Of a DNA stretch of 64,000 nt, positions 53,721 through 61,248 are shown one piece after another. This DNA comes from Novosphingobium colocasiae (GTDB taxonomy: Bacteria > Pseudomonadota > Alphaproteobacteria > Sphingomonadales > Sphingomonadaceae). The position numbers were made by a program, and so were the translations under genes. The stretch covers positions 1 to 64,000 of the forward strand of contig NZ_BMZA01000013.1 of NCBI RefSeq assembly GCF_014652555.1. The letters run 5' to 3'. How positions within the stretch are numbered: the stretch's first letter is position 1; every line of letters begins with the position of its first letter. The notes beneath the pieces were generated by a model that worked only from the letters and a program-made list of their open reading frames with translations, ran no database searches and was not told where the DNA came from.

Positions 53721-54701
53721 ATGTCCAGCGCCTCCCCCCAGCCCCTAGCCGCCCAGCCCGAAGCCGCCATATCCATCCGCGATGTCGTCAAGCGTTATGC
53801 GCCGGCGGGGGAGGCCGAAGGCAAGCTGGCGCTGAAAGGCGTGTCGTTCGATGTGCCCGAGGGGCAGATTTTCGGCCTGCTCGGCCCGAACGGGGCGGGC
53901 AAGTCCACGCTCATCAACATCATGGCCGGGCTGGTGAGGAAGTCGTCCGGGTCGGTTTCGATCTGGGGCTTCGATATCGATCGCGACCAGCGCAACGCCA
54001 AGCGCTCGATCGGGATCGTCCCGCAGGAGATCGTCTTCGATCCGTTCTTCACCCCTTACGAAGTGTTGGAGAACCAGGCGGGGTTCTACGGCGTCGCCAA
54101 GGCGCTGCGGCGCAGCGAGGAACTGCTGCGCGCGGTTCACCTGTCGGACAAGCGCGATGCCTATGCGCGGACGCTGTCGGGCGGGATGAAGCGCCGCCTG
54201 CTGATCGCCAAGGCGCTGGTCCACCAGCCGCCCGTGCTGGTGCTGGACGAGCCGACCGCCGGGGTCGATGTCGAACTGCGCCGTCAGCTCTGGGATCTCG
54301 TCACCGAACTCAACCGCGAAGGCGTGACGATCGTCCTGACCACGCACTACCTCGAAGAGGCCGAGCAACTGTGCGACAGCATCGCCATCATCAACCACGG
54401 CGAACTGATCGCCAACAAGCCCACCCGCGAACTGGTGGGCATGGCGCGCGAAAAGATCCTGGCGCTGACGCTCGATCGCGACATCGCGGCGCTGCCCAGC
54501 CATCCCGGCATCCTCAAGAGCCAGGTCATGGGCGAGCGCGGGCTGGAGATCACTTACGACAAGGACGCCGCCAGCGCCGGCGAAATCCTCGCCGCCGTGC
54601 AGGGACAGGGATTCGGCATCATCGACGTCACCACCCGCGAGGCGGACCTCGAGGATGTGTTCGTATCGCTCACCTCGGGCGACCAGCGCCCGGGCGCATG
54701 A
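53721..54701 (+). CDS. ABC transporter ATP-binding protein
   Basis: A 326-residue ATPase. Walker A is GLLGPNGAGKSTLINIMAG (near residue 55), signature LSGGMKRRLLIAKALV (about 150) and Walker B VLVLDEPTAGVDVELR. The C-terminal extension (about 240-326) is typical of the DrrA/NodI-like drug and lipid exporters. No permease gene is next to it in the window, so it probably acts with one elsewhere. I chose the ATG at 53721; two in-frame ATGs lie at 53691 and 53712. It converges with a small Zn-ribbon-like protein. Confidence 0.92.
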   Translation: MSSASPQPLAAQPEAAISIRDVVKRYAPAGEAEGKLALKGVSFDVPEGQIFGLLGPNGAGKSTLINIMAGLVRKSSGSVSIWGFDIDRDQRNAKRSIGIVPQEIVFDPFFTPYEVLENQAGFYGVAKALRRSEELLRAVHLSDKRDAYARTLSGGMKRRLLIAKALVHQPPVLVLDEPTAGVDVELRRQLWDLVTELNREGVTIVLTTHYLEEAEQLCDSIAIINHGELIANKPTRELVGMAREKILALTLDRDIAALPSHPGILKSQVMGERGLEITYDKDAASAGEILAAVQGQGFGIIDVTTREADLEDVFVSLTSGDQRPGA

Positions 54702-54720
54702 CGGTACTACGCGCGGCGAA

Positions 54721-54879
54721 TCAGGCTTCGACTTCGGTTTCCTTGCGCCACACGCGGTGCCGCTGGCGGTGAATCGGCTGACCGCAATCCTGACACTTGC
54801 TGACATAGGACAGCCCGTCCCAAGTTACTTTCGAGCGTATCGGTCGATGTCTGTTCAGTTTACAAAAAAACGGGCGCAT
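54721..54879 (-). CDS. Small protein with paired cysteines (zinc-ribbon-like)
   Basis: A 52-residue basic protein, from the ATG at 54879 (MRPFFCKLNRHRPIRSKV). SKCQDCGQPIHRQRHRVWRK gives CxxC, and an upstream Cys at position 6 could complete a metal site. A GTG at 54927 would extend it by 16 residues. Small proteins with the pattern CKLNRHRP, WDGL and CxxCG seem to recur in sphingomonads, from memory. The function is unknown. It converges with the ABC gene and sits upstream of the nadB promoter region. Confidence 0.6.
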   Translation of the reverse strand: MRPFFCKLNRHRPIRSKVTWDGLSYVSKCQDCGQPIHRQRHRVWRKETEVEA

Positions 54880-55097
54880 CTCGGGTAGAACCTTGCGTAG
54901 AGAGGCCGATAACTTGATACGACACACAAGTTAACTGCCATTAAGGCTTCGTTCTGGAGGCGGTTGCAATTGCGGCTACCCGTGACGCGCCGCAATCCGC
55001 TACGTTAAATATACGTAATAGCGCAGGGTGGCAACGACCTTCATGCTGCAGTGCGCAAAATCTTGCGTGACGGCGCAAGTCCCGGCAAGGTCCGGTG

Positions 55098-56696
55098 ATG
55101 GAATATGCTGAATCCGTTGAAGAACCTGTCGATGTCCTGATTGTCGGCTCCGGTGCCGCCGGGCTCACTGCGGCGCTGGCGCTGGCGGAAGAGCGACGGG
55201 TGCTGGTGCTGGCCAAGGGCGGATTGTCCGGCGGATCGACCGCCTGGGCCCAAGGGGGAATCGCCGCTGTCCTCGACCAAGGCGATACCTTCGACGAGCA
55301 TATCCGCGATACCATGGTCGCCGGGGCGGGCCTCAACCGGCGCGAAACGGTGGAGTTCGTGGTGGAACGCGCGCCGCTGGCGATCCAGCGGCTGATCGAT
55401 CTGGGCGTACCGTTCAACACCGAAGGCAATGCGCTGCACCTGACGCGCGAAGGCGGGCATTCGCATCGCCGGATCGTCCATGTCGATGATGCGACCGGGT
55501 CGGCAGTGCAGGAGGCGCTGCTGCGCGCCGCGCTGGCCAATCCCAACATCACCCTGCTGCCCCACCGCTCGTGCATCGATCTCATCACCGGGCGGCACGA
55601 ACTGCGCTACTCTGGGTCCGGACGGGTTTGGGGCGTCTATGCCCTGAACGAGGAGACCGGCCGGGTCGAAGCCTATACCGCGCGCGCCACCATACTTGCC
55701 ACTGGCGGGGCCGGGCGGGTCTATCAGTTCAGCACCGCCCCGCGCGGTGCCACCGGCGATGGCATCGCCATGGCCTGGCGGGCCGGCGCGCGCGTCTCCA
55801 ACATGGAGATGATGCAGTTCCATCCGACCTGCCTTTACAATCTGGAGGTCAAGAACTTCCTCATCACCGAAGCCGTGCGCGGCGAGGGCGGGCGGCTGCG
55901 CCATCCGCTGACCGGGCACCGCTTCATGCCCGATTACGACGAGCGTGCCGAGCTGGCCCCGCGCGATGTCGTCGCCCGCGCGATCGACGATCAGATCAAG
56001 CGCTATGGCCTTGATTACGTCCACCTCGACATCAGCCATCAGCCGGCCGATTTCGTGAAGTGTCACTTCCCGACCATTTACGAAAAGCTGCTGGGTCTTG
56101 GCATCGATATGACCAAGGAGCCGATCCCGGTGGTGCCGGCGCAGCACTATACCTGCGGCGGGGTGCTGATCGATCTGGAGGGGCGCACCGATCTCCCCGG
56201 CCTCTATGCCGCCGGGGAATGCACCGAGAGCGGGCTGCACGGGGCAAATCGGCTGGCATCCAACTCGCTGCTCGAATGCTTCGTGTTCGGCGATGCGGCG
56301 GCGGCGCACATCCTCGATCACTGGGACGCCTTCGATGCCCCCCCGCCGATCCGCGCCTGGGACGAAAGCCGCGTAACCGATTCTGACGAGGAAGTGGTCA
56401 TCAAGCAGGTCTGGACCGAGATCCGTCGCTTCATGTGGAACTACGTCGGCATCGTGCGCACCACCAAGCGGCTCGAACGGGCGATGCACCGCATCGAATT
56501 GCTGAACACCGAAACACAGGAATACTACAGCCACTTCCGCGTCTCGACCGACCTGATCGAACTGCGCAACCTGCTGCAGACCGCCGGTCTGATCGTCCGT
56601 TCCGCGCTCAAGCGGCGTGAGAGCCGGGGGCTGCATTACACGATGGACTATCCGGGCATCCTGTCGGACGCGGTGGATACGGTGCTGGTGCCTTAA
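55098..56696 (+). CDS. nadB: L-aspartate oxidase
   Basis: A 532-residue FAD enzyme that oxidises aspartate to iminoaspartate, the first step of de novo NAD synthesis. The FAD-binding loop is LIVGSGAAGLTAALALAEER (about residues 15-34). TREGGHSHRRIVH (near 116) and MQFHPTCLYNLE (about 238) hold active-site residues. PAQHYTCGGVLIDLEGRTDL and CTESGLHGANRLASNSLLEC follow. An in-frame GTG at 55095 is possible. nadA and nadC are not in the window. It stands alone, with a palindromic, AT-rich leader at 55000-55020. Confidence 0.95.
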   Translation: MEYAESVEEPVDVLIVGSGAAGLTAALALAEERRVLVLAKGGLSGGSTAWAQGGIAAVLDQGDTFDEHIRDTMVAGAGLNRRETVEFVVERAPLAIQRLIDLGVPFNTEGNALHLTREGGHSHRRIVHVDDATGSAVQEALLRAALANPNITLLPHRSCIDLITGRHELRYSGSGRVWGVYALNEETGRVEAYTARATILATGGAGRVYQFSTAPRGATGDGIAMAWRAGARVSNMEMMQFHPTCLYNLEVKNFLITEAVRGEGGRLRHPLTGHRFMPDYDERAELAPRDVVARAIDDQIKRYGLDYVHLDISHQPADFVKCHFPTIYEKLLGLGIDMTKEPIPVVPAQHYTCGGVLIDLEGRTDLPGLYAAGECTESGLHGANRLASNSLLECFVFGDAAAAHILDHWDAFDAPPPIRAWDESRVTDSDEEVVIKQVWTEIRRFMWNYVGIVRTTKRLERAMHRIELLNTETQEYYSHFRVSTDLIELRNLLQTAGLIVRSALKRRESRGLHYTMDYPGILSDAVDTVLVP

Positions 56697-56765
56697 GTGG
56701 GGCGGCTCGTCCGGCACCGACCCGCCATCGCGCGATACCCTTGCCTGCCGTCAATAGGCGTATAG

Positions 56766-57263
56766 CTACTTCGGCGATGCTTCTTTGACGGGTTTCAAAC
56801 GACAACATTCCTGGATAGTTTTCTCGGCGTAATCGGCTTTTACCTGGGCGATTCCGGACCCCATATTGAACGTCAGGTAGCCTGCGCCACCACCGCTCAC
56901 CCGGCTGGTCCCGGTGACTTCGAAAAACTGCCTCTCTTCTGCAACCACGGTGAAATCCATCTCGGCATTCCTTTGTCCAGACAGGAGCGGCCAACTGAGC
57001 GCAACTTTGTGCGCACCCAGGGCCACCTTCGTTGCGACAAAGTGGCGGTTCGGGACTGCCGCAATTTTCACCCCATCAATCTTAACAGTCGGCATCCATG
57101 CTGTTGGCTCTGCATATTTCCGATAGACGATGAGATTAGCGTCGGCCGGGATAGCGCTCGCAGCAGCGATTTCAGGATTTGAAGCGTCACCCTCTGACGC
57201 TCGCGCCATGATTGGTGCGAACTGCAGCAACGCCAGACAACATGCTTGCCAGAAGAATCGCAC
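56766..57263 (-). CDS. DUF2846 family exported protein
   Basis: A 165-residue protein with a signal peptide ending near ARASEG. ANLIVYRKYAEPTAWMPTVK (about 41-60) is the family's most telling block, followed by IDGVKIAAVPNRHFVATKV and SWPLLSGQRNAEMDF. The family is known as periplasmic or lipoprotein with no settled function; this one lacks a clear lipobox. Its base composition is noticeably more AT-rich than the genes around it. It is separated from nadB by 69 bp and from the histidine kinase by 93 bp. Confidence 0.8.
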   Translation of the reverse strand: MRFFWQACCLALLQFAPIMARASEGDASNPEIAAASAIPADANLIVYRKYAEPTAWMPTVKIDGVKIAAVPNRHFVATKVALGAHKVALSWPLLSGQRNAEMDFTVVAEERQFFEVTGTSRVSGGGAGYLTFNMGSGIAQVKADYAEKTIQECCRLKPVKEASPK

Positions 57264-57356
57264 CTTCCCACCCCGTAGAGCTTCTAACGAAATCCTATAT
57301 CAATGACTTGCAGCGCTAACCATAGGTCATGGCAGGCGATAGCCTGCACCAGCAAG

Positions 57357-58817
57357 TTAGACCGCCGCCGGAATCTCCAGCCTCGCGGTCAGCCCCACCA
57401 CCTGCCCATCACCGTCGCGGCGGTTCTTCAGGATCAGCGCGCCGCCGTGCTGGTCGGCGATGGCGCGGGCAAGGCACAGGCCCAGGCCTGCGCCGCCGGT
57501 TGCGGAATTGCGCGAAGGGTCACCGCGGATGAACGGGTCCATCATCGCGCCGATCTGGTCGTCGGGGATGCCGGGGCCATCGTCCTCGATCTCGACCACC
57601 GCCAGCGCACCCTCGCGCCGCAGGGTGACCTGCGCCCGCTGGCCGTAGCGCAGCGCGTTGCCGATCAGGTTGCGCAGCGCCCGGCGCAGCCAGGTCGGGC
57701 GCAGTTCGGCGACGATGCGCCGGGTATCGCCCAGGTCCACCGGCTCGCCCATATCCTCGTATTCCTCGACCACCGAGGCGACGAGGGCGGAGACTTCGGT
57801 GCGTTCGCGCGGATCGCTGGGCCGGCCGACGCGGGCGAGCGAGAGGATATCGTCCAGCGTGCGCACGATATCCTCGATCGTGCCCGCCATCCGCCGCCGC
57901 TCGCCCTCGTCCTCGACCGATTCGATGCGGACGCGCAGGGCTGTCAGCGGGGTCTTCAGGTCATGGCCGATGGCCCCCAGCATCACGTCCTTCTCGTCCA
58001 GCATCGAGGCGATGCGCTGTTCCATCGCGTTATGGGCGACGATCAGGTGGCGCATGTCCTCGGGCCCCGACGGGGGGAGCTGGCCGATGACGTCTGGGCT
58101 GGCGGCAAACCGTTCGACGCGGCGGGTCAGCGCCGCCAGCGGGCGGGTGATGCGGCGCAGGATCAGCGCCACCGCGCCGAAAAGCACGATGTAGATCATC
58201 AGCGTCTGGAGGATCAGCGGGCCCAGCAGGATCCGCTCGGCGCGTGGCGAACGGACCCGCGCGATCAGCCAGTCGCTCTGCCCTTGCGGCTTGACCGCGA
58301 CGACCAGCAAGTGCTGCGCCATCATGTCGTGGATCATGTCCGGCGGCATGTCGCGTACCCGCGCATGGAACGCCACGCCTGACCGGGCGACGGGATCGGC
58401 ACCGATCGTGCGGTGGACCACCTCGATCCGTTCGATGGCAAAACTCTGTTCCGCCAGGATCGCGCGCAACTCTTCCTCGGCGTCCCGATCGCGCCGCTCG
58501 GCTGCGGCGACGGGCAGCGCGGCGTTGCTTTCAAGCCGGAACCGGCGCGGGGGCGGCCCCCCCAGTGGCGGACCGAACGGTCGGCCGCGCATGAGGGTGG
58601 GCCGGCTGCCGCCCGGTCGTTCGGTCAGGAGGCTCATCGCCGCAGCGTTGAGCATGCCGTGCTCGTAGCTTTCGCGCTGGGCGCGATAGACCAGCGCCGC
58701 GCCCAGGCCCTGCACCAGCAGCAGCGCCACGGCCACCGCCCACATCATCTGCCCCATCAGGCTGCGCGGGCGCAGGAACGACAGCGGCCTGGGCAGCGAG
58801 GCTCCAAGGCATTTCAC
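57357..58817 (-). CDS. Sensor histidine kinase (EnvZ type)
   Basis: A 486-residue kinase starting at a GTG that overlaps the response-regulator stop (GTGA). Two membrane helices (about 21-41 and 202-222) flank a periplasmic sensor rich in Pro, Gly and Arg. HAMP follows. The phosphorylated His285 is in AIGHDLKTPLTALR. The ATPase has NLIGNALRYGQRA, DDGPGIPDDQIG and GGAGLGLCLARAIA. The ligand is unknown. It pairs with the upstream OmpR-type regulator. Confidence 0.94.
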   Translation of the reverse strand: MKCLGASLPRPLSFLRPRSLMGQMMWAVAVALLLVQGLGAALVYRAQRESYEHGMLNAAAMSLLTERPGGSRPTLMRGRPFGPPLGGPPPRRFRLESNAALPVAAAERRDRDAEEELRAILAEQSFAIERIEVVHRTIGADPVARSGVAFHARVRDMPPDMIHDMMAQHLLVVAVKPQGQSDWLIARVRSPRAERILLGPLILQTLMIYIVLFGAVALILRRITRPLAALTRRVERFAASPDVIGQLPPSGPEDMRHLIVAHNAMEQRIASMLDEKDVMLGAIGHDLKTPLTALRVRIESVEDEGERRRMAGTIEDIVRTLDDILSLARVGRPSDPRERTEVSALVASVVEEYEDMGEPVDLGDTRRIVAELRPTWLRRALRNLIGNALRYGQRAQVTLRREGALAVVEIEDDGPGIPDDQIGAMMDPFIRGDPSRNSATGGAGLGLCLARAIADQHGGALILKNRRDGDGQVVGLTARLEIPAAV

Positions 58818-59572
58818 GGGATGTCCAGCATCATCCGGCGGACATCGGCGGCCAGCATGTAGCCGCCGCCCCACACGGTCTGGATCAGTTGCGGGCTGCG
58901 GCTGTCCACCTCGATCTTGCGGCGCAGGCGGCTGACCTGGTTATCGACCGCACGATCGAACAGGTGCGCCTCGCGACCCTGCACCATGTCTAGCAGGCGG
59001 TCGCGATCCAGCACCTGGCGCGGGTGTTCGACGAAGGCCATCAGCAGGCGGAATTCAACGGATGAAATCGCGACGACCGCCCCGTCGGGGGCGATCAGGC
59101 GGCGCTTGAGCGGATCGAGCTGCCAGCCTTCGAAGGCGAAGACCTCGTTCTCGGCCGGGGCGGCGGGGCTGCGCGATGCGCGGCGCAGGACACTGCGGAT
59201 GCGGGCGACCAGCTCGCGCGGTTCGAACGGCTTTACCACATAGTCGTCAGCGCCGATCTCCAGCCCCACGATGCGATCGGTCGCCTCACCGCGCGCGGTC
59301 AGCAGGATGACGGGGATGTCCTTGGCTTCGACCAGATGGCGGCACAGCGAAAGGCCGTCCTCGCCGGGCATCATGATGTCCAGCAATACAAGATCCGGCA
59401 CCCCGGCGGCGGAGGCACCCTTGCCGGCATCGCGCAAGTGGGTGCGCGCCTCGGCAGCGCTCGATGCCTGCACCACGGCGAACCCCTGGCGGACGAGATA
59501 GTCCGCCAGGGGTTCGCGAAGGGCGGCTTCGTCATCGACCAGCAGCACGGTCTGGGACGCGAAATCGTTCAT
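58814..59572 (-). CDS. OmpR family response regulator
   Basis: A 252-residue regulator. The receiver domain has Asp65 in LVLLDIMMPG as phosphorylation site, with acidic residues in VDDEAAL and Lys in VVKPFEPRELVARIRS. The C-terminal winged helix binds DNA (SSVEFRLLMAFVEHPRQVLD, then NQVSRLRRKIEVD). Its stop overlaps the kinase start by 4 bp. A 245-bp gap with a family C repeat separates it from the EF-hand gene, which is on the same strand and lies downstream of no obvious target. Confidence 0.95.
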   Translation of the reverse strand: MNDFASQTVLLVDDEAALREPLADYLVRQGFAVVQASSAAEARTHLRDAGKGASAAGVPDLVLLDIMMPGEDGLSLCRHLVEAKDIPVILLTARGEATDRIVGLEIGADDYVVKPFEPRELVARIRSVLRRASRSPAAPAENEVFAFEGWQLDPLKRRLIAPDGAVVAISSVEFRLLMAFVEHPRQVLDRDRLLDMVQGREAHLFDRAVDNQVSRLRRKIEVDSRSPQLIQTVWGGGYMLAADVRRMMLDIP

Positions 59573-59636
59573 CGGTTCATCTCTCTGCGCTTTCGCGTCT
59601 CTTTTATACCAAGTCTCAATAACTTCGACCCATGTC

Positions 59637-59758
59637 GCTCTCTTCCCTTCAGGGGAGAGATACGCAGGCTTGGCGGCTTGCCCGCCTAGCCGGAGTAGAG
59701 AGGGGGCGAAGCGGTGCCATCCCCCTCTCCCAACCCTCTCCCCTGAAGGGGAGAGGGC
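59637..59758. repeat. Inverted repeat, family C, copy 2
   Basis: Arms starting GCTCTCTTCCCTTCAGGGG and ending CCTGAAGGGGAGAGGGC pair with a few mismatches. The inner block ATACGCAGGCTTG and the CGCCTAGCCG/CGCTAGCCG stretch are shared with 14611-14775. It lies in the gap upstream of the response regulator start (59573-59817), which holds no gene. Confidence 0.8.
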
Positions 59759-59817
59759 TACGCGTTCGGATCAACGATCCTTGGTATTACACAGTGTCCG
59801 GTTCCGTACAGCCCGGC

Positions 59818-60501
59818 CTATTCGCCGTCGTCGTCAGGCGCGCCGGGGCCGTCGGGGGCATCACCACCACCACGGCGATCCTTCCAGGCGGCGCGCATCT
59901 TCTGATGCATGGCCTGGCGTTCTTCCTTGGTGATCTTGCCGTCCTTGTTGGCGTCGGCCTCGTCGAAGTGCTTGGTGGCTGCGGCCATGAACTCGGCCTT
60001 GCTGACGGCACCATCGTTGTTGGTGTCGGCCATCTTGGCCATCATCATGCCCATGCCGCCGCCCATGCCGCGATGACCCCGGCCATGGTGACCGCCGCCG
60101 TGCTTGCCGCCCGGCTTGCCATGATCCATTCCGGCCATGTCATCGCCCGGAGGGGGCGGGCCGTCAGGTCCGCCGTGGCCCATCGGTCCGGCCGCCATGA
60201 ACTCGGTGCGTGAGATCGAACCGTCGCCGTTGGCATCGAGCCTGGCGAACATCTTCGTCTTCATCTCGGTCATGTGTGCTTCACGGTCGGCCTTGTCGAG
60301 CTTGCCGTCCTTGTTGACGTCCATGCGGGTGAACATCGCCTCGGCTGCGGCCTGCGATTCCGCGCGGGTGATGACGCCGTCGCCGTTGGCATCCATCTTC
60401 GGGCGTTCGTGGCCCTCGGGCATCTGCGCATAGGCGATGCTGCCGATCGCCAGGGTGCCGGCGGAAAGCGCCAGCAGGGTTTTTGCTATGGTCGTTTTCA
60501 T
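59818..60501 (-). CDS. EF-hand calcium-binding protein with five loops
   Basis: A 227-residue exported protein with a signal peptide (residues 1-26, ending AYAQ). Five EF-hand loops are visible: DANGDGVITRAE, DVNKDGKLDKAD, DANGDGSISRTEF, DTNNDGAVSKAEF and DANKDGKITKEE. A Gly/His/Met-rich linker (about 130-160: GKHGGGHHGRGHRG and MGGGMGMMMAKM) separates loops three and four. Calcium binding is likely from the loop spacing; the linker may also bind other metals. Sphingomonads have several such proteins, and the function is unknown. It diverges from nothing nearby; a 341-bp gap follows upstream. Confidence 0.92.
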   Translation of the reverse strand: MKTTIAKTLLALSAGTLAIGSIAYAQMPEGHERPKMDANGDGVITRAESQAAAEAMFTRMDVNKDGKLDKADREAHMTEMKTKMFARLDANGDGSISRTEFMAAGPMGHGGPDGPPPPGDDMAGMDHGKPGGKHGGGHHGRGHRGMGGGMGMMMAKMADTNNDGAVSKAEFMAAATKHFDEADANKDGKITKEERQAMHQKMRAAWKDRRGGGDAPDGPGAPDDDGE

Positions 60502-60727
60502 GGTGTGTGTCCTCTGCTCCCGATCGGGAAATGGGTGAGAGCCACGAGGCGCGTGGGGGAAGGGCGGGGAACGACAATCCGCGCGGCTCTCTGATGACGT
60601 TTGTAACGATCAACTGTCGCGTAAGTTTGCCGGGGGGCGGGTTTATTGTCGCCAAATGTGTCACTTGGGCCGCGCTGTTCATGGCGGCGACAGCGTCACG
60701 GTGCACTTTTACACGCTGGGGTCAATG

Positions 60728-60847
60728 CTCTAGAGTCTGATGACGTTATCTCGCACGTCCCCTCCCCGCCGGGGTACACCCCCCTCCCAACCTCCCCCCT
60801 TAAGGGTGGAGGAGCAGGTGGTGCAGTCAAACGTCATCACGCCCTAG
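60728..60847. repeat. Interspersed inverted repeat in a gene-free gap
   Basis: CTCTAGAGTCTGATGACGTT (60728-60747) and the region AACGTCATCACGCCCTAG (60830-60847) are inverted partners, sharing a 10-bp core AACGTCATCA and the CTAG. A GC-rich hairpin and CCCCCTT/AAGGGTGG stretch lies between. The right arm supplies the stop codon of the cupin gene. The 342-bp gap between 60502 and 60843 holds no gene; bases 60600-60720 would contain the EF-hand promoter. Confidence 0.55.
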
Positions 60848-61248
60848 ACCTCACGCTCGCGATGCTGCGTGCCGATGCCGGCGGTCACGAACAGTGCAGT
60901 CACCGGGCCGGATACGTCGGCGGTATGCCACACTCCGGCGGGGTTGATCGCATACTGCCCCGCCGCCAGTACCACCGTGCCGATCGCGCCGTCGGCCGCT
61001 TCCTGAATCAGGGTAATGGTCCCGGACAGGCAGACCACCAGTTCCTCGCCCTCCGGGTGCATTTCCCAGGAAGTCCAGCTTTCGGCGAAGTCATACAGGC
61101 TGACCAGCCGCCCTTCGCGCCCGTCGGCCTCGGTACGCCGGGCATATTCGGCGTACCATTCCATCCCGGTGAACGGCGGCTGCGGTATCACCCGCGCGCC
61201 AAGGCCGAGGTGGACGGGGCAAGTGCGCAGGTCAGCCGGTCCGGTCAC
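60844..61248 (-). CDS. Cupin domain protein
   Basis: A 134-residue single-domain cupin starting at a GTG directly after the M24 peptidase stop. WTSWEMHPEGEELVVCLSGT (about 57-76) is the first metal motif (the Trp-Glu-His-x-Glu-Gly-Glu-Glu pattern), and AINPAGVWHTADVSGP (about 98) the second, with one His. ALFVTAGIGTQHREREV ends it. The substrate is unknown. Contact with the aminopeptidase gene (stop and start adjacent) suggests one transcript. Confidence 0.85.
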   Translation of the reverse strand: MTGPADLRTCPVHLGLGARVIPQPPFTGMEWYAEYARRTEADGREGRLVSLYDFAESWTSWEMHPEGEELVVCLSGTITLIQEAADGAIGTVVLAAGQYAINPAGVWHTADVSGPVTALFVTAGIGTQHREREV

